Source of the DNA: a bacterium
Lineage (GTDB): Bacteria > Fibrobacterota > Chitinivibrionia > Chitinivibrionales > Chitinivibrionaceae
NCBI GenBank assembly: GCA_020048285.1
Contig: JAIFMU010000082.1
Span: 1 to 40,799, forward strand
Length of the DNA stretch: 40,799 nt
Reading direction: 5' to 3'
This document shows, piece by piece, positions 16,062 to 24,453 of this stretch. The notes beneath the pieces were generated by a model that worked only from the letters and a program-made list of their open reading frames with translations, had not been told where the DNA came from and did no database searches. Made by a program: the position numbers and the translations under genes. How positions within the stretch are numbered: position 1 is the stretch's first letter; every line of letters starts with the position of its first letter.

Positions 16062-18008
16062 TTACTTGGTAATTACATCGAACATATTCGTGAGGTGATC
16101 GCTGATCTTGCGATAGCTGGTGATCACATCCATATAGGCCACAGATATTTGCGGATCCACTGCTTTTTCGGCAAGGCGCGCGAGATGTGCTTTCCGTTTT
16201 TCTTTAAACGAAGCGCGTACCACGCCAGATTCAATTGCCGCTTTGCTGTTGCTGTCAAACTGACACAGATCAACCGCTTTAATAACCATAGCGAGGAACT
16301 GATCCATTTTTTCGTGAAGTTCTACGATATCCGCACGATCTTCGTCGCTGATCGCAATCTCTTCTTTGTGAAGTTTGCGTAGGCGTTTCATGATCGTTGT
16401 CATGTAGTCGGAAATGTTTTCGTATTCATGAGAGAAACGGTACATTCTCAGGGCAAACTCTGCATCTTCGTGAGAAAGATCAGAGGAAGCGATCAGATCG
16501 AGAATAAACTGAGACACTTCGGCTTGATAGTTGTCAAAACGCTCTTCCAGTTCGAATACCTCTTTGATTTCACTTTCCGCAAATTCATTTGTTTTAACAA
16601 TCCGTTTAAGGATTGTACTCATTTCGGTAAGGCGAACACCCATGCGATCAACGCGAAGTTTTGCTTCTTCGAGACCAAGCGCCGGTGATTCGAACATTTT
16701 GCGAGAATCGAGATTCTTGAGCTTGGTTTTCTCTTTTATCTTTTTGTCTGGGGCCATCCATGTCAGAAGTTTTGCAATTTTCGGAATGAATGGTACAAAG
16801 AGAATCGTATTGATCACATTAAATCCGGTGTGAACCATGGCAATTTTCACCGCAAGGCTGCTAGAATCGCCTTCGCTGCTGAACATGGTGGTCAGTGGGC
16901 CTTGGAAGGTTGTAAAGAGCCAGTTGATCAACATCATGTAGAAACCAAAGATCGTGGTAATCCACAGAACTCCAAGGACGTTGAACATGGTGTGTCCATA
17001 AGCAGCGCGTTTTGCATTGGTGTTTGCATTGAGCGATGCGAGAAGTGCAGTCATGGTTGTTCCGATGTTTTCACCGAGAACAAGAGCCGCCGCGGTTTCA
17101 AAATTGATCGCGCCGGTAATTGCAAGGGTTATGGTAATCCCGAGAGTCGCCGAGGATGACTGGACGATTGCGGTCACCATAGCTCCAATAAGCACACATT
17201 TCATAGCACTGAAATAGGTCGTGATATTCCAACCATTTTCAAGACTGAATACAAAAAGTGAGAAGAACTGTTCAAATGCGGGATCTTTCGCCACCGGTTT
17301 AAACCCGTATTTCATCATTTCAAGACCGAAGAATACAAGGCCGATCCCCATGATCGCCATGGCGGTGTATTTTACTTTGTCTTTGTTGCTGAAAAGGTAG
17401 AAAATGGCAGAGATCGCCATAATAGGAAGGCCATATTTACCAATGTTCAGAGCGATAACCCAACCGGTGATCGTAGTTCCAATATTGGCTCCGTAGATTA
17501 CTCCCAGCGCTTGAACCAGTGTCATAAGTCCTGAGTTTACAAATCCTACAACCATTACGGTGGTAACCGATGAAGACTGAATGATCGTGGTAACTCCCGT
17601 TCCCACTGCGGTAGCCATAAATCGATTGCTGGTAACAGCACCGATCAAAGAACGAAGTTTTGAACCGGCCACAGTCTGAAGACCGGTGGACATGTAGTTC
17701 ATACCGAGGAGGAAAACTGCGAGTCCACCAAAAATGATGAAGAGCATCGGGTTTTCAAATTTCGCTTCCGTGTGGGACATGGAGTTGACCAACGTTCCAA
17801 GAAGTGACAAAAACGTATGTCCTTCAGCAGAACTTGCCACGGCGGCAACGGTGTCGCTCACTGCTTTCACAATTGTGTCAGTAACTGCAGGTGTTGCAGA
17901 AATTGTTTCTGCCACTGCTTTCAGGGTGTCGGTTGTTGTCGAAGCTGATGAAGCTGCGGTGTCAATCACCTGTTTTGCCGTATCGATAACGGTTTTCAGT
18001 GAATCCAT
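16062..18008 (-). CDS. Na+/phosphate cotransporter with PhoU-like tail and a long N-terminal extension
   Basis: A 648-residue NptA/PNaS-family inner-membrane protein. Two inverted transport repeats carry the QSSS signatures (TTIIQSSSVTT and TAIVQSSSATLG). The C-terminal ~200 residues are helical and PhoU-like (from about 440). Unusual is an ~85-residue N-terminal segment before the first membrane helix, rich in Ala, Thr, Asp and Val with a repeating TDT/VADT pattern and no clear signal peptide. AAAGGA precedes the start. It is a single gene with its own terminator. It takes up phosphate, or balances it, judging from the family. Confidence 0.9.
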   Translation of the reverse strand: MDSLKTVIDTAKQVIDTAASSASTTTDTLKAVAETISATPAVTDTIVKAVSDTVAAVASSAEGHTFLSLLGTLVNSMSHTEAKFENPMLFIIFGGLAVFLLGMNYMSTGLQTVAGSKLRSLIGAVTSNRFMATAVGTGVTTIIQSSSVTTVMVVGFVNSGLMTLVQALGVIYGANIGTTITGWVIALNIGKYGLPIMAISAIFYLFSNKDKVKYTAMAIMGIGLVFFGLEMMKYGFKPVAKDPAFEQFFSLFVFSLENGWNITTYFSAMKCVLIGAMVTAIVQSSSATLGITITLAITGAINFETAAALVLGENIGTTMTALLASLNANTNAKRAAYGHTMFNVLGVLWITTIFGFYMMLINWLFTTFQGPLTTMFSSEGDSSSLAVKIAMVHTGFNVINTILFVPFIPKIAKLLTWMAPDKKIKEKTKLKNLDSRKMFESPALGLEEAKLRVDRMGVRLTEMSTILKRIVKTNEFAESEIKEVFELEERFDNYQAEVSQFILDLIASSDLSHEDAEFALRMYRFSHEYENISDYMTTIMKRLRKLHKEEIAISDEDRADIVELHEKMDQFLAMVIKAVDLCQFDSNSKAAIESGVVRASFKEKRKAHLARLAEKAVDPQISVAYMDVITSYRKISDHLTNMFDVITK

Positions 18009-18216
18009 CGTCAGGTTTTCCTTTGGCTAGGTTTTTGTTAGGTGCTTACACAAATAAGGCTCAAAAATAATAGAAAGCTAACAATTAAGATGTCCTAATA
18101 TTGCACTTACGCAATTCTAATAATTTGAAAGAGGCGGTAGCAGTGGTGATTTGAGGGTATTTTAGAGGTAAGTGAGAAAAAAAAGCATTGCAGCGGGAAA
18201 AGAAAAGGGGAATAAA

Positions 18217-18888
18217 ATGGTCAGCACTATTTCGTACAACGATGATAATTATGCCTATGCTATAACAAACTCGCGCGGTTCACTACTGTTCGATTGCGGC
18301 GACAGCGATGCTATTGTGGACGTTCTGCACGAAAAAAAAATCACTCCTGATGTACTCTATCTTTCTCACTTTCATCGCGATCACGCCGGGGGAGTTGAAA
18401 AGTTGCGCGAATGTTTCCCTGAAATAATCGTCATTTCGCCGAAATCGTCGATTCAGGAGATCGGCGCGGCGGAGGATCGATTTGGTGTCACCGTGATTGC
18501 AACGCCGGGACACACGGTGGATCACTGTTGTTTTTATATCCCCGAAGAGCGTGCGCTTATTTCGGGGGATACATTGTTCGCCGGAGGGTGTGGTCGCTGT
18601 TTTTCAGGAGAATTTTTACTTTTTGCAGATTCACTTAAACGACTGGCGCAATTGCCCGCGGAAACGAAAATCTATCCGGGCCATGAATATCTGGCTTCAA
18701 ACTATCGTTTTTTGAAAGCCATGAACGAACTGTCTCCGTTGTATGAACAGCGATTAGCGGACGAATTGCATCCGTCGGTGGGAATTGAGATCGGTGCAGA
18801 GTTACTTTTGAATCAACTCTTTAGGTCCGCCGCGCAGGGCGATTTTGACGAGTTTATTCGCCTGAGGAAAATGAAAGATCAGTTTTGA
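18217..18888 (+). CDS. Metallo-beta-lactamase-fold hydrolase, glyoxalase II-like
   Basis: A 223-residue cytoplasmic zinc hydrolase. Start 18217 follows AAGGGG by 6 bases; an upstream in-frame GTG at 18172 lacks a site. Metal ligands are all visible: SHFHRDHAGG (H51, H53, D55, H56), TPGHTVDH (H99), SGDTLFAGGCGR (D118) and YPGHEYL (H156). GDTLFAGGCGR is typical of hydroxyacylglutathione hydrolases (GloB). The C-terminal substrate-binding segment is short and divergent (HPSVGIEIGAEL), so the thiol carrier may not be glutathione. It converges on the CorA-like gene 30 bases away. Confidence 0.87.
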   Translation: MVSTISYNDDNYAYAITNSRGSLLFDCGDSDAIVDVLHEKKITPDVLYLSHFHRDHAGGVEKLRECFPEIIVISPKSSIQEIGAAEDRFGVTVIATPGHTVDHCCFYIPEERALISGDTLFAGGCGRCFSGEFLLFADSLKRLAQLPAETKIYPGHEYLASNYRFLKAMNELSPLYEQRLADELHPSVGIEIGAELLLNQLFRSAAQGDFDEFIRLRKMKDQF

Positions 18889-18918
18889 AAATGAGGCGAT
18901 TCTCGGCGTCTGGGCAAT

Positions 18919-19905
18919 TTACTTTTTGCGCCAGAACTTCCACCGTGGTTTCGATTTTTTAAGTACTGACGTGGTGGCGGAAAATCGGTTGTGAGAAATA
19001 TATTTCGCCATGGTAAATCCCAAGATCGTCAAACCAAGGCAGAACAGTGCATAGGAAATTTGCCAGGGGATTGCCTTTGTCATCATGGAAAACTCAGACA
19101 TTCCCCCGATACTCGCCAAGAGGTTCAGCGGGAGAAAAACGATGTTAATCGTTGTTAATCCTTTTATCGCCGAATTCATGTTATTGTTGATCAGCGATGC
19201 TTGCGCATCGATGAGTCCTGACAATATTTGCGAATAGGTTTCAGCTTGCTGATAACATTGTGAATTGTCGATCTGAATATCATCGAGAAATTCAATGACC
19301 ATATCTTCAGCGCCTGCGCGTTCTAACGCTCGTTTTAAACGCTGGACAACAACGGTATTTGCTTGTATCCCATTGAGATAGTATACGAGACTTTCCGACA
19401 GTGAAATCATTTGGATCAAGTGAGCGTTTCCCGTGTCTTCGGTGATTTTAATCTGTATTTCCCGATAGATCATCTTGATAACTTCAAGGTGTTTCATGTA
19501 GTGATGAATTGTGCCGTTCAGTATGTGCAACAGTCCGTCCAGCTCTCCGTGAATAATCATGCCGGTACGGTTTTCCATCAGAGGCCGTTGTCGAGAGCGA
19601 ACCACGACTAATTTTTGTTGGACTAAAAAAATTCCCATTGCTGATACGGCAAAGTTGAATCGACCATTTTCTGTAGTCACCGATTCGGGGTAGCGCCAAA
19701 TAAGATGAATATCAGACCCATCTTGTTCAAAACGAGAAATTTCGTCTTGATCAAGGGCTGAATCGACGGTGTGGGAATCAATGCCAAACTGATCTGTAAT
19801 CGCAGATCGCTCTGATGCGTCTGGTGCTGTAAACACAAAAACTGATGCTCTATCCGATTCTGCTGCAAGAAGTTTTCCCTCGAAGATTTGGTATGATTCA
19901 ATCAT
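18919..19905 (-). CDS. CorA-family divalent cation transporter with GMS in place of GMN
   Basis: 328 residues. Start 19905 has GGAGG 5 bases upstream; a TTG at 19920 would overlap that site. A long soluble alpha/beta and coiled helical part precedes two C-terminal membrane helices (about 251-267 and 283-301). The loop between them normally reads GMN; here it is GGMSEF (G268-M269-S270), so ion selectivity may differ from classic Mg2+/Co2+ CorA. The tail is basic (KKSKPRWKFWRKK). It is a single gene. Mg2+ transport is the best guess. Confidence 0.85.
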   Translation of the reverse strand: MIESYQIFEGKLLAAESDRASVFVFTAPDASERSAITDQFGIDSHTVDSALDQDEISRFEQDGSDIHLIWRYPESVTTENGRFNFAVSAMGIFLVQQKLVVVRSRQRPLMENRTGMIIHGELDGLLHILNGTIHHYMKHLEVIKMIYREIQIKITEDTGNAHLIQMISLSESLVYYLNGIQANTVVVQRLKRALERAGAEDMVIEFLDDIQIDNSQCYQQAETYSQILSGLIDAQASLINNNMNSAIKGLTTINIVFLPLNLLASIGGMSEFSMMTKAIPWQISYALFCLGLTILGFTMAKYISHNRFSATTSVLKKSKPRWKFWRKK

Positions 19906-19986
19906 GGTTTCCTCCAGCAAAAGGGGTTGTTAGCAACGTAGAGCAGGCTCAGTATACCACCAAGACAGGAATATGTCTGCGATCTT

Positions 19987-20355
19987 TCAGTGAGAAATTG
20001 ATGATGCCAAAACGATCGAAATTGCCACGCCGTTGGGATCAGTAATGCGCATCATCTGCACTCCCGAAGGAAGCGCGATTGGCGTCGGAGCCGGTTCGCC
20101 ATAGTGAATCAGTTTGTCTTGAACTGGCGCGAACGATTCCTCGATAAACGTGAGAGCGATGTTGGTTCCGGCTGTGAACTGTGGACCATTGGTGAGCGCC
20201 ACCAGTTCTACCGTCACCGACTGGTGCTGGAGAAACTGAAGTGTCACTCCTTCGAGGTCGAGGCGACTCTCTTTGCTGAATCCCAAAACGGTTGTGTAGA
20301 ACTGAATTGATTTTTCTAGATCCGTAGTCATAATTGAAATAATTGGTGAATTCAT
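19987..20355 (-). CDS. VOC-family (glyoxalase/bleomycin-resistance fold) protein
   Basis: 122 residues with the two beta-alpha-beta-beta-beta halves of the vicinal-oxygen-chelate fold. It starts PIISIMTTDLEKSIQFYTTVLGF, the standard N-terminal pattern, and ends MMRITDPNGVAISIV. Possible metal ligands are few, so the substrate cannot be named. Start 20355 follows AAGGA. It lies downstream of the glutaminyl cyclase gene on the same strand. Confidence 0.85.
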   Translation of the reverse strand: MNSPIISIMTTDLEKSIQFYTTVLGFSKESRLDLEGVTLQFLQHQSVTVELVALTNGPQFTAGTNIALTFIEESFAPVQDKLIHYGEPAPTPIALPSGVQMMRITDPNGVAISIVLASSISH

Positions 20356-20392
20356 AAGTACATCCTTTTTGTTTTTTGCTATTTCGTTTTTG

Positions 20393-21145
20393 TTATTTCT
20401 GTGTAAGTTCGATCAAATAGATTTTTGACCAAAATTTTCCTGTCACCCAAAGGCGGTTTTTTCCCGCAGAAGCGATCCCGTTTACAACTTGCTCATCCCC
20501 CAGAGCACCAGCTTTTTTTCGCAGTGAACTCAGGTTTATCACCGCTGTCACTTTTCCGCTGGTGGGATCAATTTTAACTATCGAATCAGAGTACCACACG
20601 TTGGCAAAAAGTGCATTGCTATGCCACTCCAGTTCGTTTAGTTTTTTGAGCGGTTTGCCATCAAGTCTTACGGGAATCCTCTTGAGAACCGAAAAGCGAC
20701 AACAGTCGCGAATGGTCAGTGTGTCCGACCCATTGCTCATCCAAAATTGATTTTTCGGATCGATAGCCAGCCCCCACCCTTCGCCGGAATAGGGAATCGT
20801 GGTCACCGGCGCAATCGAAGGATAACGGTAGAGATAGACTTTCTGATTCTGCCACGAAAGCTGAAAAAGTGATAGCCCATCGCTGGCGAGCCCTTCGCCG
20901 AAATAGCTATCGTTGCGCTTGGACGATTTGATCACGCGACCATCGGCGGGGTCGATCTGGCGAATTCTCGTGCCACCTCCGGGTGAACCGGTACTTTCCC
21001 AGATCATACCGTCCTGAACGATCAACCCCTGTGTGAACGCATCGCGGTCGTGAGGAATTTCTCGGATAATCTTGAACTGAATCATCGGCGCAGCCACAAG
21101 GTGAACCGCACAGAATAGAATCGCCAAACCTGCTTTTACTCTCAT
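20393..21145 (-). CDS. Secreted glutaminyl-peptide cyclotransferase (plant/bacterial type)
   Basis: A 250-residue protein with a signal peptide (MRVKAGLAILFCAVHLVAAP). It belongs to the beta-propeller glutaminyl cyclase family, which turns N-terminal Gln into pyroglutamate. Family marks: DAFTQGLIVQDGMIWESTGS (36-55), SYFGEGLA, YSGEGWGLA, KLNELEW and ALFANVWYSDSIVKIDP. It begins 2 bases after the permease gene and is co-transcribed with it. It may protect exported proteins with an N-terminal Gln. Confidence 0.92.
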   Translation of the reverse strand: MRVKAGLAILFCAVHLVAAPMIQFKIIREIPHDRDAFTQGLIVQDGMIWESTGSPGGGTRIRQIDPADGRVIKSSKRNDSYFGEGLASDGLSLFQLSWQNQKVYLYRYPSIAPVTTIPYSGEGWGLAIDPKNQFWMSNGSDTLTIRDCCRFSVLKRIPVRLDGKPLKKLNELEWHSNALFANVWYSDSIVKIDPTSGKVTAVINLSSLRKKAGALGDEQVVNGIASAGKNRLWVTGKFWSKIYLIELTQK

Positions 21146-21147
21146 CG

Positions 21148-22119
21148 TTACCCCAACTTTATCCGCGGATCTGACGCGGCGAGAAGAGTGTCGGCGATCA
21201 TGTTACCGATCACGAGCATCACCCCGGCGATCATCATGTTTCCCATGACAAGGAAAATGTCCTGCGAACGCACCGCATCGAGCATAATTGTGCCTAGCCC
21301 TGGCCAAGAGGTGATAATTTCGATCAGGGCTGCGCCGGAAAGAAGTGCGGAAAATTCATAGCCGAAAATCGTGATCAGAGGATTAATTGCATTGCGAAGT
21401 GCGTGTTTATAGACGACGCGGTGTTCTGGAAGTCCTTTGGCTCTCGCAGTGACAACGTATTTCTGACGCAACTCTTCGAGCATATTTCCGCGCATGATTC
21501 GCTGAAGGCTTGCAATCGCTGAAATCCCGAGAACAGTTCCCGGGATGATCAGGTGCTTCCCCACGTCGAGAATTTTCCCGACCGTGGAAAGAGAATCGTA
21601 ATCCATTGATTTCATGCCGCCTATGGGGATGATTCCAGGGAAGAGCGCATCGCTAACATAGAGAAGAAGAAGGGCGAGGAAAAAGTTCGGAAACGAAATA
21701 CCGATGTAGGCAATAAACGAGAAAAATCGATCGAGAAACTTATATTGATGAACTGCGGCGTAAATTCCCAAAGGTATTGCCACTGTCCAAGTGATAAAAA
21801 TTGAAAAGAGAGAAAGTATCAGGGTATTGACGAGTCTGCCGGAAATCACCGTCCGCACTTGTTCTTTCATGGTGAACGAGTAGCCCATGTCCCCGCGAAC
21901 GAGATTTCCTACCCAGTAGCCATATTGAACAATTGCCGGTTTGTCGAAATGGAATTTCTCTTCCATCTCCTTGATCGTCTGTTCGCTGATCTGTGGATTT
22001 GCGCGGTACTTAGCGAGAACATCTCCCGGCGCGAGTTGCATCAACATAAATGTGAAAAACGACATGGCGATCAAGAGCGGGATCGTGACTAAAATTCGTC
22101 GAACTATAAAGGTGAACAC
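21148..22119 (-). CDS. ABC transporter permease, DppB/OppB type
   Basis: Start GTG 22119 is chosen because GGGGAG lies 5 bases upstream and the first membrane helix then begins at residue 1-10 (VFTFIVRRILVTIPLLIAM); an ATG at 22191 has no site. The 323 residues have six membrane helices. The cytoplasmic ATPase-coupling loop reads RAKGLPEHRVVYKHALRNAINP. The fold is that of dipeptide/oligopeptide/nickel importers. The second permease, ATPases and binding protein are absent on both sides, so it is an orphan here. It shares an operon with the glutaminyl cyclase. Confidence 0.92.
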   Translation of the reverse strand: MFTFIVRRILVTIPLLIAMSFFTFMLMQLAPGDVLAKYRANPQISEQTIKEMEEKFHFDKPAIVQYGYWVGNLVRGDMGYSFTMKEQVRTVISGRLVNTLILSLFSIFITWTVAIPLGIYAAVHQYKFLDRFFSFIAYIGISFPNFFLALLLLYVSDALFPGIIPIGGMKSMDYDSLSTVGKILDVGKHLIIPGTVLGISAIASLQRIMRGNMLEELRQKYVVTARAKGLPEHRVVYKHALRNAINPLITIFGYEFSALLSGAALIEIITSWPGLGTIMLDAVRSQDIFLVMGNMMIAGVMLVIGNMIADTLLAASDPRIKLG

Positions 22120-22200
22120 AGAATCTCCCCAAGTTATGGTTTCAGCGGGAATAATATAGTTGCCGCTAGAGCTATTCCGAAGAGAGCGCACGAAAATCGT

Positions 22201-23115
22201 TTATGGTAGTTCTGTCGGTTCTGCCGTCACCTCTTTGATACATTCTAGAAGGCGGAGGGCTATTTCCTGAATTGCCTTCGCCATTTCGTCAGCACTCATT
22301 TTCCCTGAAAAGGGTAGACGAAAGTGTCGTTCCGTTTTGCTTTTACTATCAAAAAAGGAAACTTGAAGGTGATTATTTTGCTCATTGGGCATTTTGCGAG
22401 GAATTGCCCCGTCAATGATTATGTAGTGAAGCGATTGGTTCGATGTGTATTCCCAGTGTTGGCGGTAGTTAATTTCGCTGACCGCCGTAATTTGAGCTGT
22501 TGGTTCGCGTCTGATTAGCTCTGCTTGGATCAGTCCAGGAAGTTGTTCGAATTGAGTGGACTCTTCGGCAATTGGGTGAATTATCACCACCACTTTGGTC
22601 AGAAGTGTATCATCCGTAGCTATGGTTATATTTTCAGTGGTGTCGATAAGTGCGGGACAGCCAAAGGCAACGGTTCCCGGAAAGGTGTCGCAGAACTGTT
22701 GTTGAAAATCTTCGAGAATGAGTCGCCGCGAATCGTGTAATCCGGTTCGATAGAGTCGTCGTTCGAACCCTTGTGGCAGAATTTCTCCGGGAAAACCTCC
22801 CGTTTCGACAATTTCTAAGAATCCACTTATGGTGCGAAGGCGTGTGCCGACAGAATCCGTTTCTATAAAGGCAATTCCCGCCACTGTTGCGATCCCTTCG
22901 TTGAACAAAACCTGAACAGAGTGATTCGTGGCGGTTATCCATAGTTTTCCTGATTCAAAGAGGATCGCCGCGCCGGAGTCGTTGATTGTCAGATCTGCTT
23001 TTCCGGTATCCAGAAGTACCGTTCCGAATGAGTTCAGGTTCGCCAATGTTTTTGGCTTGATTGGTGAACAGATTGCGGTAAAAATCATCAAAAAGATCAG
23101 GATCAATTGTTTCAT
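22201..23115 (-). CDS. Secreted protein with FecR-like and TolB/CsgG-N-like segments
   Basis: 304 residues with a signal peptide (MKQLILIFLMIFTAICS); the cysteine has no clean lipobox. Residues 45-105 resemble a FecR beta region (GKLWITATNHSVQVLFNEGI, then RLRTISGFLEIVE). Residues 175-215 (VVVIIHPIAEESTQFEQLPG, then LIRREP) resemble the start of periplasmic TolB/CsgG-type domains. Both matches are weak and come from pattern only. It is followed by the permease gene 9 bases after its stop and is probably first in that operon. Confidence 0.7.
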   Translation of the reverse strand: MKQLILIFLMIFTAICSPIKPKTLANLNSFGTVLLDTGKADLTINDSGAAILFESGKLWITATNHSVQVLFNEGIATVAGIAFIETDSVGTRLRTISGFLEIVETGGFPGEILPQGFERRLYRTGLHDSRRLILEDFQQQFCDTFPGTVAFGCPALIDTTENITIATDDTLLTKVVVIIHPIAEESTQFEQLPGLIQAELIRREPTAQITAVSEINYRQHWEYTSNQSLHYIIIDGAIPRKMPNEQNNHLQVSFFDSKSKTERHFRLPFSGKMSADEMAKAIQEIALRLLECIKEVTAEPTELP

Positions 23116-23145
23116 GGGAAGCCTCGTTGGTTTTTAACTGAGCTA

Positions 23146-23174
23146 AGTATACGATCTATGTTCGTTCCCGTGAA
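23146..23174 (-). promoter_or_regulatory. Possible promoter for the 23115 gene
   Basis: On the minus strand TTCACG (23169-23174) is 17 bases from TATACT (23146-23151), 30 bases before the ATG. The -10 box matches well and the -35 box moderately. Confidence 0.4.
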
Positions 23175-23247
23175 GAGAGAATCTCTTATCAATTGAATCG
23201 GAACATATTTTCCCGCGGTATACAATGATCAATTTCCGGAGGAACGG

Positions 23248-24453
23248 ATGTCAGAAGAGAAAAAACTTTCACCGCGCAGTGAAAAAGACGGAATTCTCAA
23301 CTTTGGTAAAGAGATGGGTTCCGCTCTTGCAACAGCATTAGTTTTCATAATTTATATCATACAAGCCTTTGTTATTCCGACCGGATCCATGGAAAAAAGT
23401 CTCCTCGTCGGCGATTTCCTTCTGGGGCTGAAATTTATGTACGGCGCTCCCGTTGTTCCGGGGATCCCTAAAATTGTTGACACCTACTGGAAATTTCCCG
23501 CAGTTACCGATCCAAAACGGGGCGATGTGGTGATTTTCAAATATCCGGGAAAAGGTGGTCAGAACTATATCAAACGCTGTATTGCCGTTGCGGGTGACAC
23601 GGTTCAAGTTGTGGGGAAACTGCTTGTTGTCAATGGGGTTGAACAGATCCCACCGCCAAATGCACAGTGGATTCGCGGCGGAGAGCTCGCTCCGGGGATT
23701 ACCAACTTTGCCCCCATTTATGTGCCGAAAAAAGGAGATACGCTGAACATCGCTTCGGCAGATCTTCGCGGATTTATTTTTTATAAACACTTGATTCATC
23801 AAGAAAACCCATACAAGACAATGACCGAAACATTTGGCCTGACGATCAATGGTGTCGATTATACCGATTCTACCCTCGTTTTGACGGGCATTGATCCGGA
23901 AAACAAGTTGGTTCAATATCTTGGACTTGCGAATGGCGCGCCGATCAAGTTCCGCGAACTCGCTCCACAGTTCAAACAGTTGAGCGATATGGGTGATTGG
24001 TCGCAGTACGCATTCTATCTCGATCTCTGGAGCAAAGTGTTCACTCACATTACCGGTTCAGAAAAGATCGCGTTCCCAACAAAGTTGTTCATGGATGGCA
24101 AAGAGGTCACTACTTACATTACGAAATGGGAAAGCTATTTCATGATGGGCGACAACCGAGACAACTCTGCCGATTCCCGTTATTGGGGATTTGTGAACCG
24201 CAATTTTGTTAAAGCAAAAGCGGCGATTATCTACTTTTCGCTCGATAAAGAAGTGCCATTCTATATGCTTCCTGCAAAAATCCGCTGGAACCGTTTGGGT
24301 AAACTCATCCGCAATTGGGATGGTATGACCAACGGTAAAAAATATGTGCCATCGCCGATAGTTGATTCGACGGTCACCGTTTCCCAGGTGGTTGATAGTA
24401 CTTCGAGTGCTGTTATAGATACTACTGCAACTGTTGATTCGATTCAGAAATGA
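23248..24453 (+). CDS. lepB: Signal peptidase I
   Basis: Removes signal peptides at the outer face of the inner membrane by a Ser/Lys dyad. The 401 residues are long for the family. One membrane helix (about 25-42) precedes the serine motif PTGSMEKSLLVGD with S47. The lysine motif is GQNYIKRCIAVAGDTV with K109. The late box is MMGDNRDNSADSRYWGFV. An ~150-residue insertion lies between the lysine and late boxes, as in many Bacteroidota/Fibrobacterota enzymes. The C-terminus is a Ser/Thr/Val/Asp-rich tail (VDSTVTVSQVVDSTSSAVID). GGAGG precedes the ATG, and the stop overlaps hemW by 4 bases. Confidence 0.96.
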   Translation: MSEEKKLSPRSEKDGILNFGKEMGSALATALVFIIYIIQAFVIPTGSMEKSLLVGDFLLGLKFMYGAPVVPGIPKIVDTYWKFPAVTDPKRGDVVIFKYPGKGGQNYIKRCIAVAGDTVQVVGKLLVVNGVEQIPPPNAQWIRGGELAPGITNFAPIYVPKKGDTLNIASADLRGFIFYKHLIHQENPYKTMTETFGLTINGVDYTDSTLVLTGIDPENKLVQYLGLANGAPIKFRELAPQFKQLSDMGDWSQYAFYLDLWSKVFTHITGSEKIAFPTKLFMDGKEVTTYITKWESYFMMGDNRDNSADSRYWGFVNRNFVKAKAAIIYFSLDKEVPFYMLPAKIRWNRLGKLIRNWDGMTNGKKYVPSPIVDSTVTVSQVVDSTSSAVIDTTATVDSIQK

